Positions 7,276 through 15,306 of a stretch of DNA of 27,004 nt are shown in pieces (position 1 is the first letter of the stretch; every line of letters begins with the position of its first letter). The translations under genes and the position numbers were made by a program. Origin of the DNA: Methanomassiliicoccales archaeon (lineage in GTDB: Archaea; Thermoplasmatota; Thermoplasmata; Methanomassiliicoccales; UBA472); contig JAJRAL010000171.1 of assembly GCA_028679935.1 (NCBI GenBank), positions 1 to 27,004 of the forward strand, given 5' to 3'. Below the pieces are notes generated by a model. That model saw only the letters and a program-made list of their open reading frames with translations, was not told where the DNA came from and ran no database searches.

Positions 7276-8040
7276 ATGAGCATTATGCTGGAGATAGAGA
7301 ACCTTAGCGTCGAGGTGGGCGGCAGGAAGATCCTCCACAATGTCAACCTCAGCGTGAACGCGGGATACACCAACGTCCTCTTCGGACCGAACGGCTCGGG
7401 CAAGTCGACGTTGCTGATGACGATCATGGGATTCAGCGGCTACAATGTGACCGAGGGCCGCATCCTCTTCAACGGCGAGGACATAACCAAGCTGCCGGTG
7501 AACGAGAGGGCGGACCGGGGCATCGGCATCATGATGCAACGGCCACCGAACCTGGTCGGAGTGAGGCTGGGCGACCTGGCGCGCGTGAGCTCGAAGGGGA
7601 AGGCGAACATCGAGCAGTCGGCGGAGAGCCTCGACCTGACACCGTTCCTCGACAGGGACGTGAACGTCGGCTTCTCCGGCGGCGAGATCAAGCGCTCCGA
7701 ACTGCTGCAGCTGGGAGCGCAGAACCCCTGCCTCTACTTGCTGGACGAGCCCGAGAGCGGCGTCGACCTGGTGAGCATCGAGAAGGTCGGACGCAAGGTC
7801 AAGGACCTGATATCAGGAGGCACGAGCTGCGCCGGCAGGCGGAGCATGAGCGGCAAGGCCGCGCTCGTGATCACTCACACTGGTGCGATCCTGGATTACA
7901 TCGAGGCGGACCGCGGGTACGTCATGTGCAAGGGGACAATCGCCTGCTCTGGCAACCCGAGGGACCTGCTGGCCGAGATCCGCGACATGGGATACGAGGA
8001 GTGCATAAAATGCAAGCTAAAGATAACGACTCTGACGTGA
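7276..8040 (+). CDS. sufC: Fe-S cluster assembly ATPase SufC
   Basis: SufC is the ABC-type ATPase that drives the SufB scaffold in Fe-S cluster assembly in the cytoplasm. The 254 residues contain Walker A GPNGSGKST, a Q-loop at IMMQRPPNL, the SufC-type signature GFSGGEIKRSELLQL, Walker B YLLDEPESGVD and H-loop VITHTG. The C-terminal tail ends YEECIKCKLK, and an internal GGTSCAGRRS adds another Cys; I recall similar tails in archaeal SufC proteins, but this is unverified. ATG 7276 suits the predicted promoter. ATG 7285 (MLEIENLSVEVGG) is 9 bases after GGGGGAG and is an equally good alternative. It overlaps sufB by 31 bases. Confidence 0.95.
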   Translation: MSIMLEIENLSVEVGGRKILHNVNLSVNAGYTNVLFGPNGSGKSTLLMTIMGFSGYNVTEGRILFNGEDITKLPVNERADRGIGIMMQRPPNLVGVRLGDLARVSSKGKANIEQSAESLDLTPFLDRDVNVGFSGGEIKRSELLQLGAQNPCLYLLDEPESGVDLVSIEKVGRKVKDLISGGTSCAGRRSMSGKAALVITHTGAILDYIEADRGYVMCKGTIACSGNPRDLLAEIRDMGYEECIKCKLKITTLT

Positions 8041-9242
8041 AGAAGAAGGTCGAGGGGGCGGTCGAGAAGAAGGCCGCTTATGGCGAGGACCTCGACATGA
8101 ACAAGTACGCCGAGGCGTCGCACGACATCGCGCCGGTGAAGAGCCTCACCGAGCTCAACGACGAGGAGAAGCGCACGCTACTCGCTGCGGGCGTGGTGCC
8201 GACGGAGGAGAACCGCTCCGGCTCGTTCCTTCTGATGGACGACAGCGTGGTGCACTCATCGATGAAGACCCAGGGCGTCGAGGTCATGCCGGTCTCCGCG
8301 GCGATGAAGCTCCACGGCTGGATGAAGGACTACTACTGGAAGGCGGTCTCACCCGACTCGGACAAGTACACCGCGCGGACGTATCTCGAGGAGGCGGACG
8401 GCTACTTCGTGCGAGCACTCCCGGGAGTGAAGACCAGGGCGCCGGTCCAGACCTGCCTGATGCTGAAGAACAAGAATGTCGCGCAGACGGTCCACAACGT
8501 CATCATCGTCGAGGAGGGCTCGGAGCTGGAGGTCGTCACCGGCTGCTCGACGAGCAAGGGCGTCGAGAAGGCGCTCCACCTCGGCATCTCGGAGTTCTAC
8601 GTTAAGAAGGGCGCGACGCTCACCTTCACGATGATTCACAACTGGGGCGAGACGATCGGAGTCAGGCCGAGGACGGTCATCCTGCAGGAGGAGGGGAGCA
8701 CATACGTCAGCAACTATGTCGCCCTCCGGCCGGCCAAGACCATCCAGACATACCCGACGGCGAGGATCGAGGGCAAGGATTCCTTCGCCCGGTTCAATAC
8801 AGTGGCCATCGCTCATCCGGACTCCGAACTGGACCTCGGGTCGCGGGTGATCATGAACGGAGTGAACTCGAAGTGCGAGATCGTCTCACGCACAATATCG
8901 ATGGGCGGCAAGGTCGTGGCTCGAGGGCAGATGATCGGCGCCGCGTCGAACGTCAAGGGTCACCTCGAATGCCGTGGTCTGATCTTGCGCCAAGGCGGGA
9001 TACAGGTCGCCATCCCAGAGCTGGAGGCGAGGGTACCGGACGTCGAGATGACGCACGAAGCGGCGGTCGGCAAGATCGCCCAGGACCAGATAGAGTACCT
9101 CATGGCGCGAGGCCTCACGGAGGACGAGGCGGTGGGCATCATCGTCCGCGGCTTCCTCGAGGTCGGGATACGTGGCCTGCCCCAGGAACTGAAGAACGAG
9201 ATCGACCTAACAATAGCGAAGACCGAAGTCAAAACGATGTAG
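8010..9242 (+). CDS. sufB: SufB/SufD-family Fe-S scaffold protein
   Basis: This 410-residue beta-helix scaffold partners with SufC. Features include the repetitive beta-rich centre (residues about 110-340), an ECRGLIL segment with a candidate ligand Cys, and MTHEAAVGKIAQDQIEYLMARGL, the equivalent of the conserved HEA...KI region of SufB/SufD. In minimal archaeal systems one such protein usually serves as both SufB and SufD, and no second copy or SufS/SufU lies here. The start ATG 8010 is inside the end of sufC and follows GAGGAGTG by 6 bases, so translation is coupled. The charged N-terminal 40 residues (KKKVEGAVEKK) are probably flexible. Confidence 0.92.
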   Translation: MQAKDNDSDVKKKVEGAVEKKAAYGEDLDMNKYAEASHDIAPVKSLTELNDEEKRTLLAAGVVPTEENRSGSFLLMDDSVVHSSMKTQGVEVMPVSAAMKLHGWMKDYYWKAVSPDSDKYTARTYLEEADGYFVRALPGVKTRAPVQTCLMLKNKNVAQTVHNVIIVEEGSELEVVTGCSTSKGVEKALHLGISEFYVKKGATLTFTMIHNWGETIGVRPRTVILQEEGSTYVSNYVALRPAKTIQTYPTARIEGKDSFARFNTVAIAHPDSELDLGSRVIMNGVNSKCEIVSRTISMGGKVVARGQMIGAASNVKGHLECRGLILRQGGIQVAIPELEARVPDVEMTHEAAVGKIAQDQIEYLMARGLTEDEAVGIIVRGFLEVGIRGLPQELKNEIDLTIAKTEVKTM

Positions 9243-9295
9243 CGGGTCTGGATAGTTCGGAATCCGATGCACCGACCGCCAGATTCAGGGGCGGA

Positions 9296-9303
9296 TTTAT
9301 TAT
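9296..9303 (+). promoter_or_regulatory. TATA box of winged-helix gene
   Basis: TTTATTAT predicts a start near 9325, seven bases before ATG 9332. Confidence 0.5.
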
Positions 9304-9307
9304 CCAG

Positions 9308-9323
9308 CCCGGGAATCCCCGGG
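9308..9323. promoter_or_regulatory. CCCGGG-N4-CCCGGG repeat, candidate operator
   Basis: Two palindromic CCCGGG hexamers separated by AATC lie between the TATA box at 9296 and ATG 9332. The position would allow the winged-helix protein encoded just downstream to repress its own gene. Confidence 0.4.
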
Positions 9324-9331
9324 CGGTTGAG

Positions 9332-9751
9332 ATGTTCAAGGGGGATACGGTCGACTACGACGAGGAGATGCTCATCTTCGATGCTCTCAACGTCGCGGCG
9401 CAGAGCGAGGACAGGGAACTGGTCCATTTCCTGATCAACCCCAACGCTCTGGGTGTGCTCGCGATCATCACGAGAAGGAGCATGACGGTCCGGGAGATCT
9501 CCAGGAGCCTGCATCTGCCACTGGCCACGTGCTATAAGCTGGTGGAGCAGATGGTCACGTTCGGGCTGGCGGCGAGGGCGAGCACCGCTCGGATGGCCAG
9601 GACCAGGGCGGCGAAGTACATCTCGAGCCTGAAGACCGTCTCGTTCTACATGCACGATTGCGTGGCCGAGCTGACGATCACCTGGAAGAACGGAAACAAG
9701 GAGACGTTCCGCCACGAATTCGCTCCGACCGAAACGCAGGTTGACGACTAA
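9332..9751 (+). CDS. Small winged-helix transcriptional regulator
   Basis: This 139-residue protein has a predicted winged-helix DNA-binding core at residues about 33-80: NALGVLAIITRRSMTVREIS, then RSLHLPLATCYKLVEQM as the recognition helix, then GLAARAS. This is the ArsR/TrmB-like 'start of helix - MTVREIS - LP.aTcYKlVe.M' arrangement common in archaea. The C-terminal 60 residues (YISSLKTVSFYMHDCVAELTITWKNG) look like a small beta-rich ligand or dimer domain. It lies 89 bases after sufB but has its own TATA box. Whether it controls suf is unknown; the closeness suggests it. I do not recognise a specific family. Confidence 0.75.
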   Translation: MFKGDTVDYDEEMLIFDALNVAAQSEDRELVHFLINPNALGVLAIITRRSMTVREISRSLHLPLATCYKLVEQMVTFGLAARASTARMARTRAAKYISSLKTVSFYMHDCVAELTITWKNGNKETFRHEFAPTETQVDD

Positions 9752-9808
9752 ACCAAGGGCCTCGCAACCAAGAAATAGACCAGGACCCGCTTCCTAGGAA
9801 CGCTGGAC

Positions 9809-10594
9809 ATGTGGGTCATCAAGCGTTCTGGCGAGAGAGAGCAGTTCGATCCGGGCAAGGCCAGGGCCGCCGTGATGCGGGCCGGCGTCGGGGCGGGCGA
9901 GGCCGACGAGATCGTCGAGAGGCTGATCCCGCAGCTCTACGACGGCATCACTACCGAGGAGATCTACCGCCGCATCCACCAGTCGCTGGAGAGGGGAGAG
10001 GCGGCGAGGTACGGGCTGAAGAAGGCGCTCCTGCGCCTCGGCCCCGAGGGCTGGCACTTCGAGACGTTCGTCGGCCGGCTCTTCGCCGCCGAGGGCTACT
10101 CGGTCAGGGTGAGGCAGATCCTCGAGGGCAGATGCGTCTCGCACGAGGTTGACGCGGTCGCGGAGAAGGCCGGCGAGAAGGTGATGGTGGAGTGCAAGTT
10201 CCACAACGCCCTCGGCATCAAGTGCGCGATCCAGTGCGCGCTCTCGGCCCAATCGAGGTACCTTGACCTTAAGGAAGGCCACGGGATCGCGAGCGCCTGC
10301 CTCGTGACGAACACCCGGTTCACGAGCGACGTGGTCCGATACGCTTCTTGCACCGGGATGAGGCTTCTTTCCTGGCGCTGGCCGGAGGAGGCGGGGATCG
10401 AGAGGCTTGTCGAGAAGCACCGCCTCTACCCGATAACCGTCTTGGATCTCGGGAGGCATGACCTGTCCGTGCTGCTGGACAACGATATCATCCTGGTCGG
10501 CGAGATGCTAGAGCGCGCGGACGTGGTCGCCCGCCTGCTGACCCGCCCCTCCGCCGACAAGGCCCTCAGGATGGCGGCGGACGCGATGCACTAG
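9809..10594 (+). CDS. ATP-cone domain fused to PD-(D/E)XK endonuclease-like domain
   Basis: This 261-residue fusion starts with an ATP-cone at residues 2-80 (VIKRSGEREQFDPGKARAAV...ITTEEIYRRIHQSL), the nucleotide-sensing module of ribonucleotide reductases and NrdR. It is followed by an Mrr-type nuclease fold: Glu85, Asp115 in HEVDAVAE, and Glu128-x-Lys130 in VMVECKFHN, so the active-site residues are intact. A C-terminal stretch of about 80 residues has no recognised domain. There is no methyltransferase or specificity subunit nearby, so an ordinary restriction system is unlikely. The stop shares CTAG with the convergent VOC gene. An ATP- or dATP-gated nuclease is inference. Confidence 0.82.
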   Translation: MWVIKRSGEREQFDPGKARAAVMRAGVGAGEADEIVERLIPQLYDGITTEEIYRRIHQSLERGEAARYGLKKALLRLGPEGWHFETFVGRLFAAEGYSVRVRQILEGRCVSHEVDAVAEKAGEKVMVECKFHNALGIKCAIQCALSAQSRYLDLKEGHGIASACLVTNTRFTSDVVRYASCTGMRLLSWRWPEEAGIERLVEKHRLYPITVLDLGRHDLSVLLDNDIILVGEMLERADVVARLLTRPSADKALRMAADAMH

Positions 10595-11100
10595 TCGTTC
10601 CGGACGCGGCACCTCGGCGAACCTTCCTCGCTCGTCTTCCTGATCGGCTGGACCGGCTTCGGCGCTCGCGAATAGTGCTCGCGGTCCTCGACCACGGTCA
10701 AGATGTTGCCGTCGGGGTCCTCGAGCACAGCCATCAACCCGCCCCATGCCCTCTTCTCCGGCTTCGTCAGGAACTTGACGCCCTCGTCGATCAGCTTGCG
10801 ATGAAGCTCGTAGATGCTGTCCGTCGAGAGCACGACGCCGGAATCGCCGCCGGGCTGCCTTCTGTCCGCCTTGTCAGGGACGTAAATGCCGATCTTCGCC
10901 AGCGGTTCCGCCGGTCCGAGCTCGACCCAATTCTTGTCTCTCGCGTCGAGGGCGATCTCCAAGCCGAGAGAGCACGAATAGAATTCGGTCGCTTTGTCCA
11001 GATCGCGGACCGGGATCGAGATTATCCAGACCCGCTCGAGCCTCCCGCCCTCGACGTAGGGCGTCTCCCCGCCCATCGGCTCTCCAAGGGGCATGCGCAC
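10591..11100 (-). CDS. VOC (glyoxalase/dioxygenase-fold) family protein
   Basis: This protein of about 169 residues has the vicinal oxygen chelate pattern: RVWIISIPVRDLDKATEFYSCSLGLEI in the first half, and LIDEGVKFLTKPEKRAWGGLMAVLEDPDGNILTVVED in the second. EDPDGN is the usual C-terminal VOC signature with a metal-ligand region. Which reaction it performs (isomerase, lyase, dioxygenase or resistance) cannot be decided. The start is GTG 11100, 5 bases after AGGAGG, or ATG 11094, 11 bases after it. It begins 21 bases downstream of the PEP-synthase-like gene, so the two are probably one operon. The C-terminal basic tail (SRAPKPVQPIRKTSEEGS) is extra to the fold. Confidence 0.85.
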   Translation of the reverse strand: MRMPLGEPMGGETPYVEGGRLERVWIISIPVRDLDKATEFYSCSLGLEIALDARDKNWVELGPAEPLAKIGIYVPDKADRRQPGGDSGVVLSTDSIYELHRKLIDEGVKFLTKPEKRAWGGLMAVLEDPDGNILTVVEDREHYSRAPKPVQPIRKTSEEGSPRCRVRND

Positions 11101-11121
11101 GCAATCCTCCTGCGGCGGTAT

Positions 11122-13107
11122 CTAGCTTCTCACAGGGTGAGTGAGGTCGGGCAGCTCTCCGACCTCCCATGCCTTCTCTGGCGCGATGATCCTGACGATC
11201 CCCTGGTATCCGTCGAGCGACAGTCTCGAGCCGTTGCGAACCTTCTTCGACTCGTCCACACCGATCACCACGGGCACGCCTCGTTCCCTCGCAACAAAGA
11301 GCAGGTCGGAGAACATGCTTCCGGATGTTGCGATCACGCCAGCGGCGACATCCAGTACAGGCCACCATCCGATTCCGGTATCGGGGATGACCGCCACCTC
11401 CCCCGCCTCGAGCGAAGGGATGTCCCGCGCGGAACTCAGCAGCCTGCATTGACCCATGCAGTAGCCACCCGCCCCCGGGATGCCGACGACGTCCGTTCCG
11501 GGAGAGGAGAAGCCAAGTGGCGCCCTCTCTCCGTAGACGATCGAGGGCGGATTCATCCCTGCCGCCTCTGCCAGCTCCCTCTTCCTCAGCATCGCCCTGA
11601 GGCGGAAGTTGTTGCAGGTGTTCGTCGAGCATCCGCCTTCGGCTATCTGGCGGACCTCGTCCAAGGTGAGCATGAAAACGTCAGATGGGTCGACCAGCAC
11701 GCTGGTTTCGACCATCTTCTCCCCCAGCGCGAGGAAGCACTTGCGATAGATCCCCAACCCGAAGCTCAGGGTGACCCCGATCTGTTCCTTGAGCGCGACG
11801 TAGCGGACGGCTCTCTCGTGAAGAGCGACGATGTCTTTCCGCCGCTCTTGGGGGATGCCGAGCTCGTCAAGGCTCACCCCCGCCGGAGGCTCGCCCTGCT
11901 CCGGCCTCCCGCCCGTCAGCCTGACCCCTGACGAATCGATGCCGAGCTGGGAGAGCCGGGTCCTGAACAAGCGCTCGTAGTAGTAGGCGTGGATCGCGGC
12001 CTCGAGGTTGAACGCCGCCTCGGCTCGCAGAAGCGAAGTGACCTCGTCGACGACAGCGATCAGCTCCTGCGGCCCCATATTCTGGAGATCGAGTCTCCAG
12101 ATGCCTTTGACGTTCTTCCAGACCCTGGCGGTGCAATCTTGCGCGAGTGCTTCGAACCCGCTACTCCTCGCGAGCGCTTCGGCCACCCTCGGCAGGGCAA
12201 CGACCGTCTGTGGACCGAGGACGAGGGCTAGCCCTTCCTGGCTCGGACCTCGTGCCAATAGGACATCGACAACCTGGATCGGGAGGCCCGCGGCTCTTGA
12301 TGCGGCGTGGAGGAGGGGGACATTCAGGTAGGTGCGACCGTAGAAGCGTCTGAAGAGCTGCGCCGGGTCGAAGGCGACGCCGAACATCTCCTTCAGCATC
12401 CGCGACCAGGCCTGGCCGACCAGGTCGGAGTTCACCGACCAGACCAGAGGCTTCATGCCTCCTGGCAGGAGTGCATCGGAGAATTGGGTCGAATAGGTCG
12501 GCTGGACGGTGGGCCTGGGAACTTCGATCATCCTCCGCCAATATAGCCGGCCTCCCGAGTAGCCCCACCATAGACAGAGGGGCGATCCTCTTGACGCCGC
12601 CATGCGCTTCGTTCCCTCGACGATATGGTCGAGAACGTTGTCATCGACCGTCGGGGTACCCTCCATGATCACCTCGTCCGCGCCAGTCAGCAGGTTCACC
12701 GACGAGGCCGCACCGGCAGCCTCGAAATCTAGAAGCTCCTGGATGACGAGCGCGTCCGACTGCCCCGCGACGGCCCGAATCAGCTCGCTCCAGGATCGAG
12801 CGCCTCCGCCTCGTGATGGGAACAGGGCGGGAATCGACCTATCCGGCGATCGCCTCCCGCCCCCGGATGCGGTTTGAACGGCGATGTCGGGGATCACCAC
12901 ATAGCGGCCCTCTGAAGGAAGCGTCTCATCGAGCTCCTTGCCGAGAGCGTCCATGAAATCAGGGGAGCTCTTCGCTTCTGGCAAGACGAGCCATGAACGG
13001 GGGACCTCGAACCCATTCTCGATGAGGAATTGAAGCCCGTCCGAGACCGGCCCAAGATCGCCTTTGGCTGCCTTGGAGCGGAGCTCGAACACCAACTTGC
13101 CTGCCAA
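11122..13107 (-). CDS. PEP synthase/rifampicin-phosphotransferase-like protein with degenerate catalytic domain
   Basis: This 661-residue protein keeps the architecture of PEP-utilising enzymes. An N-terminal ATP-grasp-like region has KGDLGPVSDGLQFLIENGFEVP and ALVIQELLDFEAAGAASSVNLLTG. A central region (VDPSDVFMLTLDEVRQI) resembles rifampicin phosphotransferase. The C-terminal swivelling domain ends ARERGVPVVIGVDES. In active members the swivelling loop reads S-H before the A-x-x-ARE motif; here it reads SMFSDLLFVARE, with Asp601 in the place of the phosphorylated His. It is therefore unlikely to transfer phosphate in the usual way. The start TTG 13107 is preceded by GAGGTG with 6 bases of spacing and fits MAGKLVF. 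It is followed by the VOC gene. Family membership is fairly sure; function is unknown. Confidence 0.8.
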   Translation of the reverse strand: MAGKLVFELRSKAAKGDLGPVSDGLQFLIENGFEVPRSWLVLPEAKSSPDFMDALGKELDETLPSEGRYVVIPDIAVQTASGGGRRSPDRSIPALFPSRGGGARSWSELIRAVAGQSDALVIQELLDFEAAGAASSVNLLTGADEVIMEGTPTVDDNVLDHIVEGTKRMAASRGSPLCLWWGYSGGRLYWRRMIEVPRPTVQPTYSTQFSDALLPGGMKPLVWSVNSDLVGQAWSRMLKEMFGVAFDPAQLFRRFYGRTYLNVPLLHAASRAAGLPIQVVDVLLARGPSQEGLALVLGPQTVVALPRVAEALARSSGFEALAQDCTARVWKNVKGIWRLDLQNMGPQELIAVVDEVTSLLRAEAAFNLEAAIHAYYYERLFRTRLSQLGIDSSGVRLTGGRPEQGEPPAGVSLDELGIPQERRKDIVALHERAVRYVALKEQIGVTLSFGLGIYRKCFLALGEKMVETSVLVDPSDVFMLTLDEVRQIAEGGCSTNTCNNFRLRAMLRKRELAEAAGMNPPSIVYGERAPLGFSSPGTDVVGIPGAGGYCMGQCRLLSSARDIPSLEAGEVAVIPDTGIGWWPVLDVAAGVIATSGSMFSDLLFVARERGVPVVIGVDESKKVRNGSRLSLDGYQGIVRIIAPEKAWEVGELPDLTHPVRS

Positions 13108-13201
13108 TGTCTACACCTCTCGGTAACCGAGGACCTCGTTCTTTCAATTCTAGTCGTGGGCTCATTAAGTTGCCCGTATCCGTTCGGCGGGGTCGACCTC
13201 G

Positions 13202-13221
13202 CCGCCGCGCTATCGCGGCGG
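13202..13221. repeat. Perfect 8-bp GC hairpin upstream of mrp promoter
   Basis: CCGCCGCG (13202-13209), loop CTAT, CGCGGCGG (13214-13221). It lies directly upstream of the TATA element at 13230 in the divergent region between two genes. It may be an activator/repressor site or a transcript-end hairpin. Confidence 0.5.
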
Positions 13222-13229
13222 AAGAAAGG

Positions 13230-13235
13230 ATATAG
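13230..13235 (+). promoter_or_regulatory. TATA box of mrp operon
   Basis: AAGGATATAG context; the predicted start is near 13258, giving a leader of about 19 bases with AGGAG before ATG 13277. Confidence 0.5.
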
Positions 13236-13276
13236 CTGACGGACTGCATCGTGACGGACGCCAGGAGAGCGACGCG

Positions 13277-14122
13277 ATGGAAGGAATCGACAAGATCGAG
13301 GTCAAGACGGTCCAGAAAGAGGATCTGAAACTGATCAAGAGCCTGATGCACATCAAGCACAAGATCATGGTCACGAGTGGGAAGGGCGGCGTGGGCAAAA
13401 GCACGGTGGCGGCGAACATCGCCATGGTGCTATCGATGAAGGGATTCGAGGTCGGCCTCCTCGACGCGGACATCCATGGCCCCAACATCCCGAAGATGCT
13501 ACACATCGAGGACGCCGTGCTGACCGGCGACGAAGAGGGATTGATGCCGGTGTTCGTGCCACCGCATCTACGCGTCATGTCAATGGCCTTCATCGTCAAG
13601 GACTCGGACAACCCGGTGATCTGGCGCGGTCCGATGAAGATGGGCGCGCTCCGGCAGTTCATCGCCGACGTGCGCTGGGGCGACCTCGACTACCTCATCA
13701 TCGACCTCCCTCCGGGGACGGGGGACGAACCTCTCACCGTCGCCCAGCTCATGCCCGAGGCGGACGGGGCGGTCGTCGTGACCACACCGCAGGACGTGGC
13801 GCTGCTCAACTCGCGCAAGTCGGTGGGGTTCGCGAGGCAGCTGAAGATACCAGTGCTCGGCATCGTGGAGAACATGTCCGGCCTGATCTGCCCCCACTGC
13901 GGGCAGGAAATCGACCTGTTCAAGGTGGGAGGAGGGGAGAAAGCGGCGAAGGAGCTCATGGTTCCGTTCCTCGGAAGGGTGCCGCTAGACCCGAAGGTGG
14001 TCACGAGCGGTGACGACGGCATGCCAATCGTGATCGCGGACTCGGACTCTCCCGCTTCGGTCGCCTTCAATGAGGTCGTGGACAACATCCTCAAGCAGAC
14101 CGAGAAGAAGGGAAAGAGATGA
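13277..14122 (+). CDS. Mrp/NBP35-family Fe-S cluster carrier ATPase
   Basis: This 281-residue P-loop ATPase carries or delivers Fe-S clusters. The deviant Walker A is [10 protein letters not shown] (residues 34-43), switch I lies at [10 protein letters not shown], switch II at [11 protein letters not shown], and the cluster-binding pair is Cys205-x-x-Cys208 (CPHC). These are the hallmarks of the ApbC/Mrp/Nbp35 family, which bridges a labile [4Fe-4S] cluster across a dimer. ATG 13277 is preceded by AGGAG. The stop overlaps the next gene as ATGA, so the NifX-like protein is made with it. Together with sufCB it gives the window a cluster of Fe-S assembly functions. Confidence 0.96.
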   Translation: MEGIDKIEVKTVQKEDLKLIKSLMHIKHKIMVTSGKGGVGKSTVAANIAMVLSMKGFEVGLLDADIHGPNIPKMLHIEDAVLTGDEEGLMPVFVPPHLRVMSMAFIVKDSDNPVIWRGPMKMGALRQFIADVRWGDLDYLIIDLPPGTGDEPLTVAQLMPEADGAVVVTTPQDVALLNSRKSVGFARQLKIPVLGIVENMSGLICPHCGQEIDLFKVGGGEKAAKELMVPFLGRVPLDPKVVTSGDDGMPIVIADSDSPASVAFNEVVDNILKQTEKKGKR

Positions 14123-14448
14123 AGGTCCTGATCACCTCGGAAGGTCAGACGCTCGACGACATGCTGGATGAGGAATTCGGGCACTGCGCCTACTTCATCG
14201 TGGTGGACCCGGAGACGATGCAGTTTGAGGCGGTGAAGAACGAAGGGCATGACGCCGAGGTCGGGGCGGGCATCTACGCGGCGGAGGCGGCGATCAAGCT
14301 CGGCGTGGAGGTCGTCATCACCGGATGGATCGGCCCGCACGGACAGAGGAAGCTCGCCTCGAAGAACATCCGCATCATCATGGATGAGGAGGGCACCGTG
14401 AGAGAGACCCTCGAACGATTCAAGAAGAAGCAGATGAAGAAGGCGTGA
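14119..14448 (+). CDS. NifX/NafY-type Fe-Mo-cofactor-binding-domain protein
   Basis: This 109-residue protein has the single-domain dinitrogenase iron-molybdenum-cofactor biosynthesis fold: [30 protein letters not shown] at the N-terminus, then [26 protein letters not shown] and a lysine-rich C-terminal tail (FKKKQMKKA). Family members bind Fe-S or Fe-Mo type clusters. In archaea without nitrogenase, small copies often accompany Mrp ATPases, as here (ATGA overlap). There are no nif genes in the window, so a general Fe-S trafficking role is more likely than nitrogen fixation. The tail could bind nucleic acid or a partner. Confidence 0.92.
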   Translation: MKVLITSEGQTLDDMLDEEFGHCAYFIVVDPETMQFEAVKNEGHDAEVGAGIYAAEAAIKLGVEVVITGWIGPHGQRKLASKNIRIIMDEEGTVRETLERFKKKQMKKA

Positions 14449-14530
14449 ACCCTCGTTCTCGCATCTGACGTCGTACTACGAAAATGGGATGAGTAAGGGG
14501 TTTCTCGTCGTACGCTTCGGTCCGGCGATC

Positions 14531-15148
14531 TCAGATCTCCTCGTATTCCGGTTCCGGCGCCTTGACCTTCGCGGGCCAGACTGGCAGGATCACCCTCGGA
14601 GAGTAGCTCTCGTTCAGTATCAGGGCTATCGCAGTGTACATGGCCGCGAATCCTACGATTAGGCCCTCCACGCCCGCGATGTGCCCGATGTCCGCATTCC
14701 CCGTCAGGTCACCAAGGCCCAGCAGCAGGAACAGGACGGCAAGCGACCCGAACACGAACATCGTCGCCTTGTTGGTCTTCAGCGTCCCGAAGAACAGCAA
14801 GGTCGTGATGAGGGACCATATGAACAGGTACGCGGCCATGGCGGCCGGCTCGTTGGCGGTGCCTATCTTCATCTCCGGCAGGACGATCAGGCCGACCAAC
14901 GAGAGCCAGAATAGGCCGTAGGAAGTGAACGCAACCATGCCGAAGGTGTTCCCGTTCCGATACTCCATGAGGCCGGCGAAGACCTGCGCAAGACCTCCGT
15001 AGAAGATGCCCATCGCGAGGATCATGCTTCCCAGACCGAACAGCCCCGCGTTGTGGAGGTTCAGCAGGACGGTCGTCGCTCCGAAGGCCATCAGTCCGAG
15101 GGGAGCAGGATTCGCGATCCAGACCTTGTTCTTGGTTTGCTCGGCCAT
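14531..15148 (-). CDS. AceTr (GPR1/FUN34/SatP) family acetate/succinate transporter
   Basis: This 205-residue integral membrane protein with about six hydrophobic segments belongs to the AceTr family, which moves acetate or succinate with protons. The family signature NPAPLGLMAFG is at residues 13-23, and NLHNAGLFG, FYGGLAQVFAGLMEYRNGNTFG and SYGLFWLSL follow. The C-terminal tail (AKVKAPEPEYEEI) is cytoplasmic and acidic. Start ATG 15148 is preceded by GGGGATGAGAG. It is immediately preceded, in the same frame, by a short upstream ORF ending in TGA. It is convergent with the NifX-like gene (82 bases between the stops). No acetyl-CoA synthetase is nearby, so the direction of transport is unknown. 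Confidence 0.93.
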   Translation of the reverse strand: MAEQTKNKVWIANPAPLGLMAFGATTVLLNLHNAGLFGLGSMILAMGIFYGGLAQVFAGLMEYRNGNTFGMVAFTSYGLFWLSLVGLIVLPEMKIGTANEPAAMAAYLFIWSLITTLLFFGTLKTNKATMFVFGSLAVLFLLLGLGDLTGNADIGHIAGVEGLIVGFAAMYTAIALILNESYSPRVILPVWPAKVKAPEPEYEEI

Positions 15149-15151
15149 CTC

Positions 15152-15283
15152 TCATCCCCGCCCCATACTGTGTTGCTCGTTCGCAGTCTCACATCTGCGG
15201 AACCCCTTCCCGGAAAAGTCGCCGCTGCCGCTCACCGGCATCGCCCGGGCATTGTTCCATATCGCGGTGTCCGATCGCCGCAT
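15152..15283 (-). CDS. Candidate leaderless upstream ORF (43 aa) before the acetate transporter
   Basis: ATG 15283 lies exactly at the start site predicted from a strong TATA box (TTTTAATATA, 15307-15316). The frame runs 43 codons (MRRSDTAIWNNARAMPVSGS...) to TGA 15152-15154, then one codon later the transporter ATG, in the same frame. It has one Cys and no recognised domain. It may be a leader peptide that controls the transporter, a small protein, or simply leader RNA with a chance frame. Confidence 0.35.
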   Translation of the reverse strand: MRRSDTAIWNNARAMPVSGSGDFSGKGFRRCETANEQHSMGRG

Positions 15284-15306
15284 AGCAACTGACACTACAG
15301 GGCTCC

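Noticed and set aside
7143..7427. N-terminal extension of the HdrA-like FAD gene to 7427
   Set aside because: It would overlap the 5' part of sufC and the promoter region. The added residues have no HdrA N-domain features, and the FAD motif starts right after ATG 7142.
9809..10594. A restriction-modification system
   Set aside because: There is no methyltransferase or specificity gene next to it; the class I methyltransferase at 5415 is of the small-molecule type and far away.
14119..14448. Evidence for nitrogen fixation from the NifX-like gene
   Set aside because: No nifH, nifD, nifK or nifB is in the window. Single-domain relatives beside Mrp ATPases are widespread in archaea without nitrogenase.
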